A DNA stretch of 64,000 nucleotides from Syncephalis fuscata (taxonomy: Eukaryota > Zoopagomycota > Zoopagomycetes > Zoopagales > Piptocephalidaceae), in contig JAHLTZ010000016.1 of NCBI GenBank assembly GCA_025786725.1, forward strand, positions 372,001-436,000, read 5' to 3'. The notes under the pieces were generated by a model. The model did no database searches and was not told where the DNA came from. It saw nothing but the letters and a program-made list of their open reading frames with translations. Below are positions 37,736-51,050 of this stretch, one piece after another. How positions within the stretch are numbered: the stretch's first letter is position 1; the number at the start of each line of letters is the position of its first letter. The position numbers and the translations under genes were made by a program.

Positions 37736-39395
37736 TGGATAATTGGGTTGATCTATATTGTTATCAAATAACCAAAATGCGAATATAGCAGATTATTGGA
37801 AATTGTAATGCTAAAACGAATTGCTACTAGATAGCATATGATTGTGTATGAGTTGTATTGTACATAATTCAAGCAAAAAAAATGCGATGCTTATATAGGA
37901 TCAACAGTCTCAATATTACTCCTGGTAGTTGGAAAATAAGCCGATTATTTACAAACAGGTCGTACCTCGACCATTTTACAACAAAATCTTGGTAGCTTAT
38001 GTCCATAAAGTCCTTGATTTTTATAATATAGAGGCCTATTTTTTATATCAAACAGCTTCACTCATCAAGTGTTTCATCTATTGCATTAAGAATTGTTTTA
38101 GCCACGTTTATAAATGTGCTGTTTGCAGAGTGGATAACAACAAGTAGGTATATATCTTGTATACGCCCTAATCAAGGCCTTGATTAGAAATAAAAAGATA
38201 TTATTGTAGTGAATTATAGTATTTCCATAAAATAAAGGCAAGAATTATATAATTTATAACTAATATGGTAACAATTGCAGTATATTGCTGCTGTTATTTC
38301 TTTTATTATTCAAACAAATACAAAACATTTTTTGCAAACATGTTGCAATTTGTTACATTCAATATACTTACATCTATACTATTTTTTTCACCAATAACAT
38401 TAATAGCTTAGCCGATTATTCCATTTATTCCTGTTAATTTATTACACTAATAAATGTTTATCGTGTGTCATTTCATTTCTAACATTTAATTTTAAAGTAC
38501 TTGGATTTGGGTTTATTAAATACATTAATCGCACATCATATTGTGCGTCATTTAACATTTACAATGATTTAATATGATTTGGGCCAAATGACTACATTTA
38601 ATAACATTCTATGACATATTGAATACATTCTATTGTTTATATGTTCCAATATACTTCACTCAGTCTACTCATTGCATTATACACGCTATAACTTTAACAT
38701 CGTTTTATATGCTTTCTTATCGTACATTTATTATTTCATACATCATTATATACTTGCATAGTCTTCCTCTATCCAAAGCTATTATTATTTTTGTTCCAAC
38801 TTTATTATTAATAAATGTTGGCTAATGTCAGTCATTTGATCATGCATATACACACTATAAGCCCAATACTGTTAATTGTATATAGTTCTATTATAACGAC
38901 TGCATAATATTAAACTGTTGTCAATTTAAATTTAGCTTTTATTATAAACTTTATTTTATAAGTGTACAATGATAATGATATAATTGGATAAAGGATGTAT
39001 GCATACTGGATAATAAATCTATGATGCTGTGTATTTGGATTATAGATGTCACTTACCACCCACCATCATGTTCAGTGGAACGGATTTGTGGTTCAACTAC
39101 GCGAATGTTGTTAATGTTAGCAGTTAATTCCCAAATTACATCAAGTTGCTTAATATAAATTTAATGATATTGACAAAAATAAACAAATTGATTTATTATT
39201 TACTGAATAGTGTGAGTATAGCTTTATTAAATGCAGCTGAAATATATTACTATTTGCAAAATATTGCTATAATAAGTGTATGCAATTATACTAATTAACG
39301 AAAACCATATTTATTCAAACCATTGATTTAAAGCTATAGAGATAAAGAGAGGGATGGCATCGCTTGTCTCTAATACCAATCATTACAATTAGTAA
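37736..39395. other. Intergenic with dispersed repeat
   Basis: Promoter of the subtilisin gene and 3' flank of the C2-EMAP gene. It contains copy 2 of the 548-bp repeat (separate entry) and a diverged continuation to about 39130. No gene called. Confidence 0.6.
38295..38842. repeat. 548-bp dispersed repeat, copy 2
   Basis: Appears identical to 25644-26191, same orientation, and carries the same 68-codon open frame (38619-38825). Perfect identity over AT-rich noncoding DNA means recent duplication or ongoing gene conversion. Confidence 0.9.
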
Positions 39396-42100
39396 TTAAG
39401 CTTTGGGTACAATTTTCCATTGGAGCAACGTGCCGTCAAGACCACCGACGGACACGGCCCATTGATTGTCGGCAGTAAAACCAACGGCTGTTACATGAGA
39501 AGCATGGCCACGGTATTTCTGGCTGGGCATCTTCTCTTGGTAGCATGGATAGGTGTGCAAACCAACTTGACTAAAGTCATTACCGCTAATAAGCAAGTTG
39601 CGATCGGCATTACGGGAAACGGCATTGATATCACGGCCGTGCATGCCTGGCTCCCAAATACCAACAGTTGGCCAAGCCATGGTTAACTCAAAGCTTTCCC
39701 AGTCGGTATCACTCATATCGGATGATTTGGTAATTTGTTCGCAAGAAGGAATGGACCAGAAAAGCAGTTCGTGTTCCATGCTATTTGTTTGCAAATACTT
39801 GCTATCCGCTGACCAATCTAGATGAATGACATGGCTTGAATGGCCACTGCACACACCAACCAATTTCCAGTTCGATGTATCATAGACACCAACGCCATTG
39901 TCGTCCTTGACCCCGCCTACTGCTAGATACTTGCCGTCGGGCGAGTATTTTAGCGGATGTTCAACGTCAGTTGAGCGGCCACCTTCCTCATGAAGCTCGC
40001 GTTGTGGAATTAATTGGTTTGCTTCAACAATAAATACATGGTCAGAAGTTGCACCAATAGCTACTTGATTACCAGATGGATGGTAGGCACAAGTACGTAG
40101 TGGACGGTCAAGCTGCAAACTAATCATTGGGTGGCGGTTCTCCAAATCCCAGCGAATAACACGCATATCTTCTGATACGGTAATACATTCAGGTGCTTCT
40201 GGATGCATGGCAAGGCCCCATACTTCAGCGTTATTCACCGTGCTATGTGCTTCAACTAGACGACGAGCCTCAGCATTGCCTTCGTTGGCTAGAATAGCAT
40301 CCATGCCACGGAGGACCATTATACTCGAGTCATCGTAGCCAATAGCCACTTGATTGCCATCCCAGCTAATGGCCCGAATAGCCGTATTGCTGCTAGTGTC
40401 ATGGTAGGCCACACGTGGCTTAGCTCCGGCCACGTGCAGTACAAGACGACCATCTTTACCACCGGTCAAGATGCCAACACCAGCTCTAGCAGCTGTGGCA
40501 AATACTGAGCCTTCATGAGCCTTTTCGGCTACGCTAATAACCTTATGGGAGTCTAGGCTCCAGGTGTAGATGTCACCGTTGTGGCAGCCAGTAACAACCG
40601 TCTTATCGTCGACAAAGGTTGCACTAAGCAGTGGCTGGATCTCACCAAGCTTGCCGAATATACCTTTACGTGCATCAAGCGTGTTGGCCACTGGATCGTA
40701 GGTCCAAAACTTGATATGCTTCACACCAACTGTAATAAATGTATGTGGATCCGTTGGATGGAATACAAGTTCTAGTACCTTGTCGGAATGGCCAGGAACA
40801 CTGCACAATGGCTCACCACCCTTGCGCCAGTCAAAGATCGACACCTATACGAATATTAGTAGGTAATTAACAGCAAGTTGTTTACTTACCATATGAGTAC
40901 TGTCAGAGCCAACGGCAGCAATATACTTGCCCTCGCCAGCTGAGAAAGCCATAGAAACAACACCAGCCATATTAGGCACACAGGTCAGCGAGGCAACAGT
41001 CTCGCCAGGCTTCTCAACTTCCCAGACCTTAATGAACACTTGCTTGTTATTGTTGTTGTAGACAGTGGCCTGATCACCCGTAGCAACGTATTTGTTGGAT
41101 GGATCAGTGGCCAATGATAGAATTTCAGCTGATTCATGGCCTTGGTAAATCGTTTGGCTATTACGAGCCATACTATGCACAATACCGAGCGAGGCTGTGT
41201 GGTAGATGACATTGTTGGTGCTTGTGATCAAACGAACATTGTTACGACAGTTACGTGCCCGGTAGCCATAGGCATGGGATAGCTGAAGTTCAGCTGCTGG
41301 TTCAGCCTTGACCGAAGTTGGATCAAAGGTTGATGGAGGGAAAATGGCACCAGCCCATGGACGTACAGCCTGTTGAAGCATAAATATAAATGACGTTATT
41401 AATGATGTTATTAAAACTTACACTAAAGTTTACTCCAGCTGCATAAGCTTCTCCTTTAAGCTTTTCTAATAAAATAATAGACTATTAGTATCAATTAATT
41501 TCATATTACCACTTAGCCTACCTGGTGATTCATGAGTCAATTTTAATGAAATACGAATATCGCCCTATTAACATTATTGTGTTAATATAACAATGCATTG
41601 TTATTGCTATATCCACTTACACTGCCACCATTTAATGGATACCATTCATCTTTCTCTTCGTCAATTTTAAGAGAGGAGAGATCAATAGACAAGTTGCCAA
41701 GAAAGTCGTCTGGTAGACCATAGTCATAATCGTAGACTTGAATATCCAGCTAATTGTATAGCTTGTAAGTATAAAGCGTTATTGTATAGCTATACGAGTC
41801 TTACCTCTTGCCCTTCAATATCGTCACCTGGCAAACGGAAGGCCTCGTTCCAACGTGGATCCAAAGAACGCTTGATGATACGGGAACGATGGTGACGTTT
41901 ACCAAGTCGGCAAACAACATATGGATCCGATGCACCTATCAATAATATAGACATGTTAGCATTGCTGTTCACTAAAAAGTCATAATAGTAATGGCACCAG
42001 CATACTTACCAGTGTCTTCGTCACGTGCATCTAAACTACGCGCCTCGTGCAATTTAACATGCAACTGAAGAGGTAGCTTTGACGAGTCATTAATGGTCAT
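39396..42100 (-). CDS. C2 domain fused to EMAP-like (HELP + WD40) protein, 788 aa
   Basis: Exons on the minus strand are 42100-42010, 41935-41805, 41749-41621, 41564-41522, 41465-41422, 41369-40890 and 40844-39396; they sum to exactly 789 codons. Residues 1 to about 135 are a C2 domain (LPLQLHVKLHEARSLDA, SDPYVVCRLGK, LDPRWNEAFRLP, DYDYGLPDDFLGNLSIDL, GDIRISLKL). Then comes PWAGAIFPP, the HELP motif (LSHAYGYRARNCRNNV) and a double WD40 propeller typical of EMAP-like (EML) microtubule proteins, ending MHGRDINAVSRNAD, GHASHVTAVGF and LLQWKIV. EML proteins bind microtubules; C2 domains bind membranes or protein partners, often with calcium. The joining introns keep frame with good signals. The alternative is two genes, with the second starting at Met 41381. 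Confidence 0.88.
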
Positions 42101-42616
42101 TTTGTTAACGGCAAATGTACTTGCTAGTTATAAACAAAGAATAAACAAAAAGCAGCAGCAAGAGCAGTAGCAGTAGAAGCAGCAGTAGAAGCAGTAGTAG
42201 TAGATGACTGAGAAAGAATCAATAGACACTGGCTGTTACTTCTCTATTAGAGCGGTCTACCATCTAGGTCGGCTTTTATATTGGATCCTAGCTCCGTCAT
42301 CTCGGCTATCTACCTAATTGGCACACCGTCCACGCCTGCATCCGTCCATTTTAATTCGCCCCCAAACAATGCATGGTTGGTTGGACAAGTACGTCACGCA
42401 TGGCACAAATTCTGAAATAGACACCAGTACTGATGACGTGGAATAGAACAACAATGGCCATGCCACTACAGGTTAATGCAAGTCGGGCTAGGCACCAGTA
42501 TAATGGCAACGAATCAACCATTAGTCACATTCATATTATACCTAATAGAACATATAATAATAATAATGGTACTAGTTTATTTGAATATTACAATGATATA
42601 TCAATTCAATTTAATC

Positions 42617-45600
42617 TTATGAATTAGACGTGGTTTCTGGCGACGTAGGATCCACATCTAGAAAGGGTACATGTGTTATGGTAACTGAGGGTGGGGTCAT
42701 GGCACTGTAAACTGAAGCCGAATCCGCTAGCGTGTGATCAGCCGTATGGATATGCTGACTGTTATTATCATTGATTGATAAACTAACAAAACTTGAAAAA
42801 AAGCTTTGGTTTCGAGTAAGTGAAGTTAGAGCAATTGATGATCCTTTTCCACTAATATCAGATCGAGCTACTGAATAAATACTAGATGCACCGCCCGTAA
42901 TAATACGTGGACGCACAAGTGTCTCGGCCCGACTATCAGATCGTTCATGACGTATTGTATCATGCCCACTCATCATACTCTCTGTATCAGCGGTCCAAGT
43001 AGCTTCACTTAGAATGGATGTGCTATCGGCCGTGGTCATCATCGTACGACGACGTGGATTACCCGACGTGGTGGATTTCGATACATGTGGCGCATCATGA
43101 TCACCATCTATCGTGGTAATATCCGGTGGTGTATTAACAAATACACGTATTTGACCGGCATAATCGCCACTAACAATAATGCACGCAGCAGCCAATGCTT
43201 GTTTGGAACTTGCATCCGATAATAGCTGTTTAGTACGCATAGGTGCAATCACCGCCGTAGTTACAACATTATCATGGGCTATTAATTGGCATATAGTTGT
43301 ATTAATCATGCTATTCATTGTTGTTATAAATTCAACTTACCATGAAATTGTTCATAAGGTGGATTGGGTTGCCGTCTTAGCCAGCGCCAATCTCCATTAC
43401 CCGGCGATGAATTGGACGAGTTATTAGTGCTGGTAGAGGATACTGATCGACTTGTAAGACTGCCATCCATAGCATCCCATACATAAATATTACGATCCTC
43501 GGATCCACAAATAACAAAGCGGCCATCGTCGCTATAACACATTAATTAGTGTATGGATCAAGAGTAAACAACGATCTATTTACCTAAAAGTGGCTCTAAT
43601 TTGGCTATTAACGTTGCGTAAACCTTTGAATCTTCTTTCTAATGACATATCACGTAGATTGTATAATCGAATACGTGAATCATTCGAAGTAATAAGCATC
43701 TAATTAACATAGTATTAATACTAATGATAATATATATATGTATATATGTATATATAGTAATTACCTTATCTTCACCCGCTGCTAATCCAGGCATGGCTTG
43801 AATGCCTGTAATTTTTTTACCACGTCCACTTTTACCACGAGATTTAACAAGTATTTGTGTATGATATTTAAGACCCGACTATAATAATGTTAATAAACAA
43901 TCTAGCTAACATTGTATAATCACTTACTGATACACGATAAAAAATACAATTGCCACTATAACTGCCAGCTGCACACATTCTACCATCAGCAGTGAATCCC
44001 ACCGCTGTACACACTTCTCCATTTGGAATTTCTTGCCAATATTTGGCTCTCTTTTCTGGAATACTCCATAGTCGCAATTTACTATCCATACAACCTGATA
44101 AAAAAAGTCGTTCATCCTATAAATTAATATTAGTTTAATTAATATAAATGAATATAAATAAATATAAATATTTACCTTGGGATGGAATACAACAGAAGTA
44201 ACAAAATCAGGATGTTTAAATGTGTATAAACATTCATCACGTGTTACATGCCATAATCTAATAACAAGTAAAAAGTAATAATATTAGATATTAACACAAT
44301 AACATATCAATTACTAATACTTACTTGACAGTTTTATCCATAGATGAGGAAAGTAAAAAGTTGTTCTATATAAATACAGATTCCTATTAATACTATTACC
44401 ATCACTTTTGTTGATACCTTACCTTAGACCATGCTAGTTCTAATACATCATTTTGATGACCTATCCATGTTCTCATAGGTCGTGAACAGAATATTTCTTT
44501 ACGAGCTGAAAAGTCAGATAGTACATGTCGTGGTCGGTGTCTATCTGTTTTATTTGTCTCGGCAGTGGCCAAACACCAAACACGTACAATGTGATCCTGT
44601 CCACTTGCTGCCAAATATCGACCACATCGACTAATTTGCAGTGCCCATACACCACGGCCTGATGTACTATTGGGTGTATTACTGACATCCAATTTGGATT
44701 CCACTGGATCTGTTTGTAATTCTTGCATTTTAACCAGTCTACGTAAATAGACATCCCGCTTATGACGGGCCCGGATCTATCAATAGACTATTAGCTATAA
44801 CTATTATACAACTATTATATTATAATGCTACCTTTATATAGGAAATAGATTTATCGGTGGATCGGCCATTATTCGCAGTGTTACTATGTGAAATAGAAGG
44901 TGATCTTGGAGATGATGACCCATCACTAGAGCCGGAATGCTTTGAGCGTAGTCCTCTCATACGGGCAAATAAAGATCGGTTTCTATATCCATTATATAAA
45001 TATTGCTATATATATTAATATATAATAGACACGCTTTAATTACCTTTTATGTATAGGCGCGGCATTTATTGGTGGCGTCTTTACTGTTTCTTTCTCTTCC
45101 ACTACCGGTGAAGTAGATCGACCCGATGAATTGATTAATCGAGGTGAAGCCAGTTCACTTGCCTCTTCAACTTGATCCAATCGCACTAGTTCGCCTGTAT
45201 CTAAATTACGAACTAGAATCGACGAAGATGCCACTTCGTCAGGAGTGGAGTGTTCACCCGATTCACTAGCTATAATGGATAAATTGGTAGATGACATGTT
45301 ATTACTCGTAAATCGTTCATCAACATATTCAGCTATCGTATTAAATATACATATTAATTACAACATTACTAATTAACTAACCACATACCTTGCCACATAG
45401 CAAGATTAATCGATTGCACATCTATACTACGTCTACCGATAGGTGGCGCCAACGTTTGAGCATCACACGACAATCGACTGTTATGTTGCCGTTTCATATC
45501 ACTGGTCAACTCGTCAATACTTAATGCAGATCGTGTCTTTGATCGATTGTTAGCCGACCCCTTGACATTGGATGATAAATCAGGCATAATAGACATTGTA

Positions 45601-46445
45601 GATTTGGCCGTCTGGAATGCATCATGGCCTTTACTTTTTATGCCTGAATGTGTACTAAGTATACTTTTACGATCAGCGTGGATGTCATCGTCATCGTCGT
45701 CACCAACTAAATGCCCAACTGCCCGGTCACCTGGCAATTCAATGCTACGTCTTCTACCTATAATATTCTCTTCAGCTGCCAAATCTAGAGCACACAGTGT
45801 CACTCCCCGTTGACTGCCACTAGGCTGTGATGGATTACTGGCCTCTGTCATACAAGTAGCCGCACGGGTCAATCGACGGGAACTAACCCGCTGCGCCGCA
45901 CTACGTCGTGGCAGTGTCGCGCCCGATGTCATCAATGTAGTGGCACTTGGCCCCGTCAAGCCCGCATATTGATTGGCCGGTGCTGTCTTTGCCCGAGGCA
46001 ATGTAGCAGGTGGCTGACGTGGAATAATCACCGTTGGCACTTCATCGCTTGAATCGTCGTTAGTAACACTCGTTATTGACAAGTCAGGTACATCAATGCT
46101 GTCCACATTCATGCTCGTCTCGTCACCTTCCGCGGTAGCAAACGTGACAATAGACGAGGAAGATGACACAGGTGGCAGTATAGTCTGCGTTGTTAGTAAA
46201 TTCACTGTTGGTAGCAACGCCGTTTCAGTTACGGGCGGCTTGAATGCGTCCGGCATTGTTTGTCGAGTACGACGTGCCTGTTTTATGGCTACGCGTTCAA
46301 GTACGCGATCGACATCCGATGACAGCGGTGTCTCGGAGAAGCGTACTGATTGTCGGTTACCATCTGGGTCATACATTGCATCGTGTGCATCAAAGAAGGC
46401 ATTGTTATCCGCCTCGGAATCACTAGTATCTGATGAATGACTCAT
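42617..46445 (-). CDS. WDR44-like WD40 protein, 1081 aa (Rab11-effector type)
   Basis: Exons on the minus strand are 46445-45389, 45332-45044, 44982-44832, 44776-44423, 44365-44325, 44257-44176, 44116-43928, 43878-43765, 43699-43584, 43531-43341 and 43278-42617; they sum to 1082 codons. The N-terminal third is Ser/Thr-rich and disordered, with an acidic patch. The propeller core carries WDR44 signatures: GVWALQISRCGRYLAASGQD, FLLSSSMDKTVKLWHV, LFLSGCMDSKLRLWSIP, SGLKYHTQILVKS, GRGKKITGIQAMPG, LITSNDSRIRLYNLRD and ICGSEDRNIYVWD. The C-terminal tail is Ser/Thr-rich. WDR44 family members bind Rab11 and act in recycling or secretory traffic; function here is by homology. Confidence 0.92.
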
Positions 46446-47186
46446 AATGAACCTATTTGTTCATCGATTGTATTTTAGTTGTAGAAGAATGCGTGTATGC
46501 TTAATATGGCGTGGTACTTTGTAAATAAAAAAAGGGAAGCACCATCGGCAACTAGGTTAGGAATGCACGCGCAAATATTATCTCTTGGCACTAGTTGAGG
46601 CGACAAGTGCAGATGTCTGTACTAATCACTTTGTAAACGAGTTGAAGCGTACAAGAACAAATAAGCCAATAATATGGCGGCTATTTAATAAAGAATAAAA
46701 ACGCAGTGTTCAACGGTTCGTGATGTAGTATGAAAAATAGTAAGAGTATAGATGTGCATGCGGAGTTCAACGAAATATGAGTGTATTCGCCCTGGAGCCA
46801 CGTGACATAGAAGGCACAATAGTGTGAGCGATGGAGTTATGGTTAAAGCGATTTTAAATATAAGAAGCGCCGTACAAAAGAATGCGGGGAATATAGATCA
46901 ATGGCGGAGAACAAAGCGTAGCTATTTGGTATAGCAGATGGTAACTAGATAGTGCATTGTTTGATATTTGAAACAATAACAAAGGCACAAAGTTATTTGC
47001 TGAACAATGTAATCTATTATAAGACAAGACTGTTTGTAATAACAGAAGTAATAATAACGAGGTCACCTTTGCTATTATTACTATGAGAATAAAGAGTAAT
47101 TTAGTACATTGGATTGTATAACACACACGGTTACACCAATAGACGGTATATCAAAAACAATCGTTTATTTTAAGAGTAAGATATAA
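46446..47186. other. Intergenic, WDR44-like promoter
   Basis: About 740 bp between the WDR44-like start and the 3' end of the membrane protein. A 90-codon hydrophobic minus-strand frame (46854-47126) has no family signal and I do not call it. Confidence 0.55.
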
Positions 47187-48584
47187 TTAGGATGGCATAC
47201 TACACCCACCGGTAAATGGGCAGGGATATCGAGAATATATGATAAGTAGAGGTGTACGGCGCATTGCATAGCCAATGTTGAAAAGAATGCCGTAGAACGT
47301 GACGAGTACAGAGAATCCCGTGGTGGTCACGGGAATCACATACCGTATGATACTGAACAGTATGACCAATACAGTAATGAATAGTTGGTATTTTTGTGTA
47401 TGTAACAGCTGGCCGAGTCTTTCAAATGGATCGTCATTATCTGTAGCGGCGCCTCTTTGTGGCAATGCAGAGAGCAGTGAATAGGGTAGAGGCATTGTAT
47501 GACTTGTTCTAGCTGATCCACCCTCCTTATGTCTAACTCTCTCACTATCACTATTCGCGTTATTGGCTTCTTGTGGCGAATAGTAGCCGTATTTATCAAT
47601 TTCAAATTCTATGGTAAATAGGCGATCTTTAGGTGGAGGGGCCAAGTGGGATCTAGATCCCTTTGGTTCATGATGACCATCGGCACCTGATAACTGTGAC
47701 TCTGGTGCTTCATGGCGAGAACAATCAACTGAGGGGCGTAATAGTAGCCGAAGTGAATGAATAGCAATAGAATAGGCGACTATATCAACGCTTAAATACA
47801 CTAAAGCCGCATAATGAACAAAGTGTTCAAGTGGGACTGACGACCATAAAGGCCAGCAGGTACGTTGGCCTACAATCAGCCATATAAATACTGTATAAAT
47901 ACTTAACAAGGCTATTAATACAATAAACACAGCCTGTAACCGTGGGTGACGATGTCGTTTTACAATAGACTCTTCAGCCGATGCAGAAGAAGAAGAAGCG
48001 AATTTAGTGATCATCGTTGGATAGCCATGTCCATACGGTGACCGTGGATGTTGTTGAGCATGAATATGAGCAGTAGCAGGTTCAGTGTGAAGTAAATAAT
48101 CGTTAATATAAAGTGATACACGAATAAGTTTTTGTGTGTGCCATAATGATAATGCAGTCATCAAACACTGAAATGTAAATTGTAATGCTTGGCCTACACT
48201 GCCACCACATCCCTTATAATTTTCGAGACTAGCTAGTAGCGATAGATCAGCAAGTGGATAATAATCAACAGCTAGACAAACTAGCGATGCTATTTGTATA
48301 ACAGTCGTTATTTGATAGATAACTCTATACACTTGACTAGTAAACCGAACAGTAGACACCGGTTTGTTACAAAACGTCCATGTCCACAAATAGAGCTCGA
48401 ACAACAAGAATAGGATAATTAACGGTAAACATAATAGAATAGTAAAGTAAGTCATTATTAATCGTTCTTCCGTCCAATTAATAATAATAATATTATGTTG
48501 ATTAGTCAACCGTTTAAAAGAGATAACCAATGCGGTCAAAAGAAACAATAATACAGTAATGGCGGCGATAATAAACATGGGCAT
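47187..48584 (-). CDS. Multi-pass membrane protein, 465 aa, unknown
   Basis: Single exon. Hydrophobic segments lie at about residues 3-24, 45-70, 86-108, 130-150 (weaker), 217-240, 257-278, 400-418 and 420-442, giving seven or eight membrane spans. Two hydrophilic loops stand out: about 160-210 (His/Ser-rich, with AHIHAQQHPRSPYGHG) and about 285-395 (Ser/Glu/Arg-rich). The N-terminus MPMFIIAAITVLLFLLTALV could be the first span or a signal anchor. The topology resembles G-protein-coupled receptors with a long third intracellular loop, but I see no diagnostic receptor motif, so the function stays open. The gene is packed 347 bp downstream of the N-acetylglutamate synthase gene on the same strand. 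Confidence 0.8.
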   Translation of the reverse strand: MPMFIIAAITVLLFLLTALVISFKRLTNQHNIIIINWTEERLIMTYFTILLCLPLIILFLLFELYLWTWTFCNKPVSTVRFTSQVYRVIYQITTVIQIASLVCLAVDYYPLADLSLLASLENYKGCGGSVGQALQFTFQCLMTALSLWHTQKLIRVSLYINDYLLHTEPATAHIHAQQHPRSPYGHGYPTMITKFASSSSASAEESIVKRHRHPRLQAVFIVLIALLSIYTVFIWLIVGQRTCWPLWSSVPLEHFVHYAALVYLSVDIVAYSIAIHSLRLLLRPSVDCSRHEAPESQLSGADGHHEPKGSRSHLAPPPKDRLFTIEFEIDKYGYYSPQEANNANSDSERVRHKEGGSARTSHTMPLPYSLLSALPQRGAATDNDDPFERLGQLLHTQKYQLFITVLVILFSIIRYVIPVTTTGFSVLVTFYGILFNIGYAMRRTPLLIIYSRYPCPFTGGCSMPS

Positions 48585-48931
48585 TTAAAGAAAATGGACA
48601 GCACATGGTACTTTTAATGATGGTGCATGCGGCATGCTGAATAACAGGATGGAGCATGTGCATGATTTTTATGGATGTGTTCAAGTTTGCTGGTTTGGTT
48701 ACTACATACATTGTGTGTGTGTGTGTGTATATTTATTGTCTAGACACCTGATGTGTGGTGTTTTAAGGCAGTCAGGTTATTTCTACGTAGAATTAATATA
48801 GGCTTGAACAATTGCATATTTATGACGATTTGATATTATAAATGTAATTATTGTTTGGTTTTGATGTAATTAATTTGATTGATTTGATGGAGTTATTTGA
48901 CACTATTTTAATTAACTTTTTATTAATCTTT
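48585..48931. other. Short intergenic spacer with TG repeat
   Basis: Between the stop of the N-acetylglutamate synthase gene and the start of the membrane protein gene, both on the minus strand. It includes a (TG)n run at about 48712-48728. No gene. Confidence 0.6.
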
Positions 48932-50847
48932 TTATTGAAATGAAGGTGGGACAGCACGAGCAATAGCTTCATAGGCTGCCATAGATTGAGTAGTAGTACG
49001 TCCGGTTAGATGATACCAAAAGGCCACCCAATGTGTATTACTTACTCGTAAATGGCCATTCGCTCGATCAAAATACCTATTTATTATTTATATATACACT
49101 TGTTAATAAACATGATTGTAATACCTGTCTAATTAGCTTACCATCCATTGACGCCATTATCATTACGACTGCGCCATGTTACTATGGGGTAGATACGCTG
49201 CATGCGGTGCCATACAATATCCGCTACACCAAGTCCTTGACTACGTGGACTTACGGCAAACTTATCTAGATAAGTCATCGTGGTGGGTAATGGCGCTGTT
49301 AGACCGGTGGGCTCTTCAGTCATAATGGCTGCTCCCTGGTAATCACCGGCTACGATCGTGCCCGTATGGTATTGGCCAAGTCGTTGCCAATATTTATCAG
49401 CGGCCAACTTTCTACCAAATGATTGTTCAAGTAATTCAAATAGTGCAGGTCGATCAAGATTATCCCGTGATGCATAAAATTGCAGCTTCATGCCTCGACG
49501 TAATACGGTATAATTGGCTCGTGCATCTTTAGGTTGATGGCCACTTGATAGATGGCTAAGTCCAAGCGCTGTGCTGGCATCCAAGGTAGGTGGCGATAAA
49601 TGGGTAGCAATGCGTGGCTTTAGCGCCTCCGGTAATGATGGGGACCATTCTGGCTTGTCGGTAATAGCATTGGATAGAATGGCCGATGAGCTTTGAATGG
49701 CCACGGCCAATGCTGATGCGGTACCTGGTAGATGGGCGAGTGTATGCTCGGCCAGCCATAAAGTACGATTATGTACTGCTTTATGAGGCCCTGTTAACGA
49801 TGCTCGTATGGATGCGGCCTCGTCCTCAATATTAATAAGTGCATGTCGTGGTAGCCCTCCACATTCGTTAATAAGTACAAGTTTATGAAGAGACAGCATG
49901 GCTGATTGGGTCCTTGATCCAGTATGGCTGCTTGACGTGCCACGGCAATTAGCGTGGCATCCGCCGTGATGGCCTGTCTTCGACCATCAGTAGAAGTGGC
50001 GCAAGGAGCCACTAAAGGAATTTGATTTAATGCAATGGCTGATTTAATTGGTGTAATATCGACTGCAAGCTGTTTTGCCTCGAGTGTTGCTTGAGTCGCT
50101 CTACTACAGAAATCTTCTATAGCAAGTGGACTTCCTGCCACTGTAAAGCACCGGCAAATATCGGTCGAGCACGGCCGCCCACATCATCTATCATCTCGGC
50201 AAAACTAGATGTCATTGATTGTATGCGTTCTCGCTGCTGATCACTCAATACTCGCTGTCCACTTTTAGTATCGAGGCCATCAATATCATCCATAACGACA
50301 ATAGGACAAATGCCTAATCGTTGTAGGCGTAGTAGAGCCCGTGCTATACCACGACATTCATCTTTATTAGAAACGACTGCGCCAGGCACCAGTACTAAGG
50401 CACTAACATTCGTCCTGCCACTTAGTAAACGCTCCACTGGATCTGGCTGACGAGTGGCGGTGACCAATTTGGGCACTGTTGGTTGATTTGACGGCTCTTC
50501 AAGTCGTCGAAGAAAGTGACGTGCCTCTCGTTTACTAGGCAAAGCGCTTAACACGCTATAGATAAGTTCCTAGCCAATAAACAGCTTATTTAATATGTAT
50601 TTAGTATTAATACTATATTTTGTAAATTTACCCGCTTTTCCAACACATCATCCTGGCGATTACGCGCCCGCACTCCATAACGCCGCTATAATACACATAA
50701 GCATAAGTAGTAGCAAGCAATAGTGGGCAATGCCGACATACATACACCGTTCACCCCTTGGCAAATACCACCGAGACAGTATCGAGTCGGTGGTGTCAGA
50801 TGGTAGAGCAACACTGGACGTATCAATCGTGTAAAAGATGCTGGCAT
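48932..50847 (-). CDS. ARG2: N-acetylglutamate synthase, mitochondrial (Arg2 type)
   Basis: Makes N-acetylglutamate from glutamate and acetyl-CoA, the first step of arginine synthesis, in mitochondria. Exons on the minus strand are 50847-50746, 50685-50632, 50569-49142 and 49076-48932. The presequence begins MPASFTRLIRPVLLYHL. The amino-acid-kinase-like domain includes SALVLVPGAV, GICPIVVMDDID, GGRARPIFAGAL and LVLINECGGLPR. The C-terminal acetyltransferase domain includes LDKFAVSPRSQGLGVAD, TWRSRNDNGVNGWYFDRANG and WVAFWYHLTG. The frame breaks twice in exon 3: at about 50140 (stop reached at 50117-50119) and about 49900 (stop reached at 49794-49796). The -1 frame continues the conserved protein each time. 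One added base at each gives 577 codons. Confidence 0.9.
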
Positions 50848-51050
50848 TAGAGAAAAGAACTATAAATTTAATTGACACTGATCAAATCATAAATTAAATC
50901 GCCTAGTAACAACAACGCATTGTTTTTATTACGTCTTTGATTTTTCCTTCTCGTTGTCGCTGTCTCTTCCCTTACTCTTGGCTTCTTTCGTGTATCCAAC
51001 TCATCCATTTACGCTGTTAACTACTTAAAGCACTGCTTATCAACGCTGCC

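Noticed and set aside
49794-50554. Introns as the explanation of the frame breaks in N-acetylglutamate synthase
   Set aside because: Conserved residues (GGRARPIFAGAL before the break and LVLINECGG after it) run right up to the breaks, leaving no room for an intron of normal length.
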